This document shows, in pieces, positions 62,545 to 64,000 of a DNA stretch of 64,000 nt. The notes below the pieces were generated by a model. The model did not search any database. It saw only the letters and a list, made by a program, of their open reading frames with translations, and was not told where the DNA came from. The position numbers were made by a program, and so were the translations under genes. Numbering within the stretch: position 1 is the first letter of the stretch; the number at the start of each line of letters is the position of its first letter. The stretch is from Epiperipatus broadwayi (Eukaryota; Onychophora; Udeonychophora; Euonychophora; Peripatidae): the NCBI GenBank assembly GCA_028023455.1, contig JAQFVV010000031.1, positions 2,170,001 through 2,234,000 of the forward strand. Direction: 5' to 3'.

Positions 62545-64000
62545 CAATAGAGATTGAACCAGCAAATTAATAATCTCAAATTTAATCAAATAGCCTCCTA
62601 TAATTTAAAATATAAAAAGGATAAATTTATCTCATCCATAATTAGAAAACATTGTGGAAAAGCATTTACCAAAATCAAATATTTCAAAATGTACCTGTCA
62701 ACTGCAATAGTACCAAGGTTAAAATGGCAAAAATAAAATTACACAAAGAGAATAGCCCATTAAGACTTATTATAGATTTTGGAAGATCATACTTTTATAA
62801 TGTAGTGAGAATGATTGTGACCTGGTTAACTGAAGAATTAGGCTTTGACACATACACAATCAAATCATCTTATGAATTTATAAATAAGATTAAAAACTTA
62901 AAAATACACAATAACTACAAAATAATATCATTAGATATTAAAGGACTTTATGGTTTTGGGCCTCATTTACAATCTATATAATATATTTAATGTCGATTAT
63001 AACATACACAAAAAAGAGTTCAAATAGAAACATTGAAATGGATCAGCGAGAATATTGTTGCAGTTACTGGTGGAAAACATCATATGCAATACAGATGGTC
63101 AATGGGCCTTCCATTCAGTAGCATTATAGGTAGCCTATACTTATCAAACATCAAAAATAAAATTATTTCTAAGTATATTTCCCCACCTTCCAACATACTT
63201 CACTTCTGATATGTAGATGACACAATGTTAAGCACAACTGACACTCAAATCCTAGATATTCATCATGATTTGGAACAGGCATTTTTATTAACCTGGGCTA
63301 TTGATAAAGAAGATAAGACTAAGATATCAAATTCCTAAATCTTTATGTTCAAAGACAACCACTTTCACTAAACTACAAATGATACTAAAACCAATAAATA
63401 TTAGAGGCATGATCCATCCCAAATCAAAAGCACCCATGGCCCACAAATTTGGCTGGACTTAAAGACTTCCTACATAATAATGCAAAATTGTATAAATTTG
63501 AAATTGATTGAAAACACAACATAGATGTGTATATTAAGGATACAATATTAATAACATTTATAGTACAATTGATAGATTCTACAACAAAATGAAAAAACCG
63601 TTACAGTCTAAACTTGAACATACTAAAAAAATGGATTAGCTTACCATATATACCAAAAATTTCTAGCAAATTAAAAAGAATTTGTTCTGAGAAATTTAAT
63701 ATAAGCTTTAGTTTTCTTTAAATAACTTACTAAACAATTCGAAAGATAAATTGTCTACTAAATCGGCTCATCAAAGTTTACAAAATCTCTGGCACTCAAG
63801 CCAATTGCTATTATGGTGAATCAAAAGTCAATTTATCTACAAGATTAGTCCAGTACAACTATCTCTGTAGTAGTGGTAAAAGAAGTAACAAATACACATC
63901 CATTTTCATAGAACACCAACAATATCCTGGCCATAGATTCAATTTATCTAAAACAAAAATTGTTTCTACTGAGAGGAAGGTTAAAAAAATAAAAATTAAA
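62545..64000 (+). pseudogene. Penelope-like retroelement, copy 2 (5'-truncated, runs off the window)
   Basis: Starts abruptly with NQQINNLKFNQI, text that in copy 1 lies deep in the protein (57413), so the 5' part is missing. Order: FISSIIRKHCGKAFTKIKY, TAIVPRL, a frameshift near 62720, then LRLIIDFGRSYFYNVVRM (62761 on), IKSSYEFINKI and RT motif A SLDIKGLY (62931 on) with the catalytic D kept. Motif B text HHMQYRWSMGLPFSS (63078 on) is close to the usual form; motif C YVDD is at 63210-63221, just after an in-frame TGA (63207). The GIY-YIG-like domain runs from VYKI (63776) through YYGES (63809-63823) and STRL to IFIEHQQYPGH near 63905. It is better preserved than copy 1 and in opposite orientation. 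Confidence 0.85.

Overview
The window looks like non-coding, repeat-packed nuclear DNA of an invertebrate animal. It is very A+T-rich (about three quarters by eye) and full of TA microsatellites and homopolymers. It carries decayed copies of animal-type elements: hAT, pogo/Tigger, Ty3/Gypsy, two kinds of non-LTR LINE (one RTE-type with an ATG-repeat tail), Penelope-like elements with a GIY-YIG domain, and tRNA-Val-like SINEs. This mix fits a lophotrochozoan such as a mollusc or flatworm, but nothing here fixes the phylum. I found no intact host gene. The best host-like pieces are two short minus-strand reading frames, one near 29.1-29.25 kb (weak resemblance to the dynactin subunit 6 beta-helix start) and one at 59.58-59.80 kb (unrecognised).

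Layout. 0.2-0.9 kb: minus-strand hAT remnant. 2.6-5.6 kb: decayed plus-strand LINE carrying a SINE fragment, a foldback element (C1) and a perfect-looking palindrome (A1). 6.2-9.2 kb and 18.9-21.6 kb: two inverted copies of an unidentified ~3 kb non-coding repeat (F). 11.2-11.9 kb: second foldback (C2). 14.2 kb: tRNA-like SINE with 16-bp target duplication. 16.0, 18.4-18.9 and 21.8-22.1 kb: decayed relatives (B) of the A family. 22.8 and 28.9 kb: further A copies. 23.0-24.0 kb: pogo/Tigger remnant. 24.55 kb: SINE with perfect 16-bp target duplication. 35.0-41.3 kb: Ty3/Gypsy remnant broken by two insertions. 41.3-44.9 kb: old RTE copy holding a 619-bp foldback (E). 46.3-49.6 kb: young RTE copy with only three stops and one frameshift. 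50.2-51.4 kb: RTE 3' fragment with a ~185-bp internal tandem array. 55.0-55.5 kb: foldback D. 56.0-58.6 kb (minus) and 62.5 kb to the end (plus): two Penelope-like copies.

The most interesting signal is a set of type I hammerhead self-cleaving ribozymes in the A and C families. Four copies keep an intact CUGANGA...GAAA core, a short helix III ending in NUH, and a two-part helix I. They occur as head-to-head pairs: the A1 palindrome (5579-5918) and the C2 foldback (11178-11877) each have one ribozyme on each strand, pointing inward. The two families differ in sequence but draw the same secondary structure, and base changes between arms fall at tolerated or compensated positions. Hammerheads of this type are known from Penelope-like elements and from small non-autonomous 'retrozymes'. 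Two Penelope-like copies sit in the same window, so a Penelope-driven retrozyme family in inverted-dimer form is a reasonable, untested hypothesis.

Functional logic: everything recognisable is mobile DNA. Autonomous sources (RTE, Penelope, LINE, Gypsy) are all broken here. The short elements (SINEs, hammerhead foldbacks, E, D) have clean boundaries or target duplications and would depend on such sources in trans. Islands that keep CpG dinucleotides (16.6-18.4, 29.6-31.3, 52.7-54.5 kb) are the best places to look for unique, possibly regulatory DNA.
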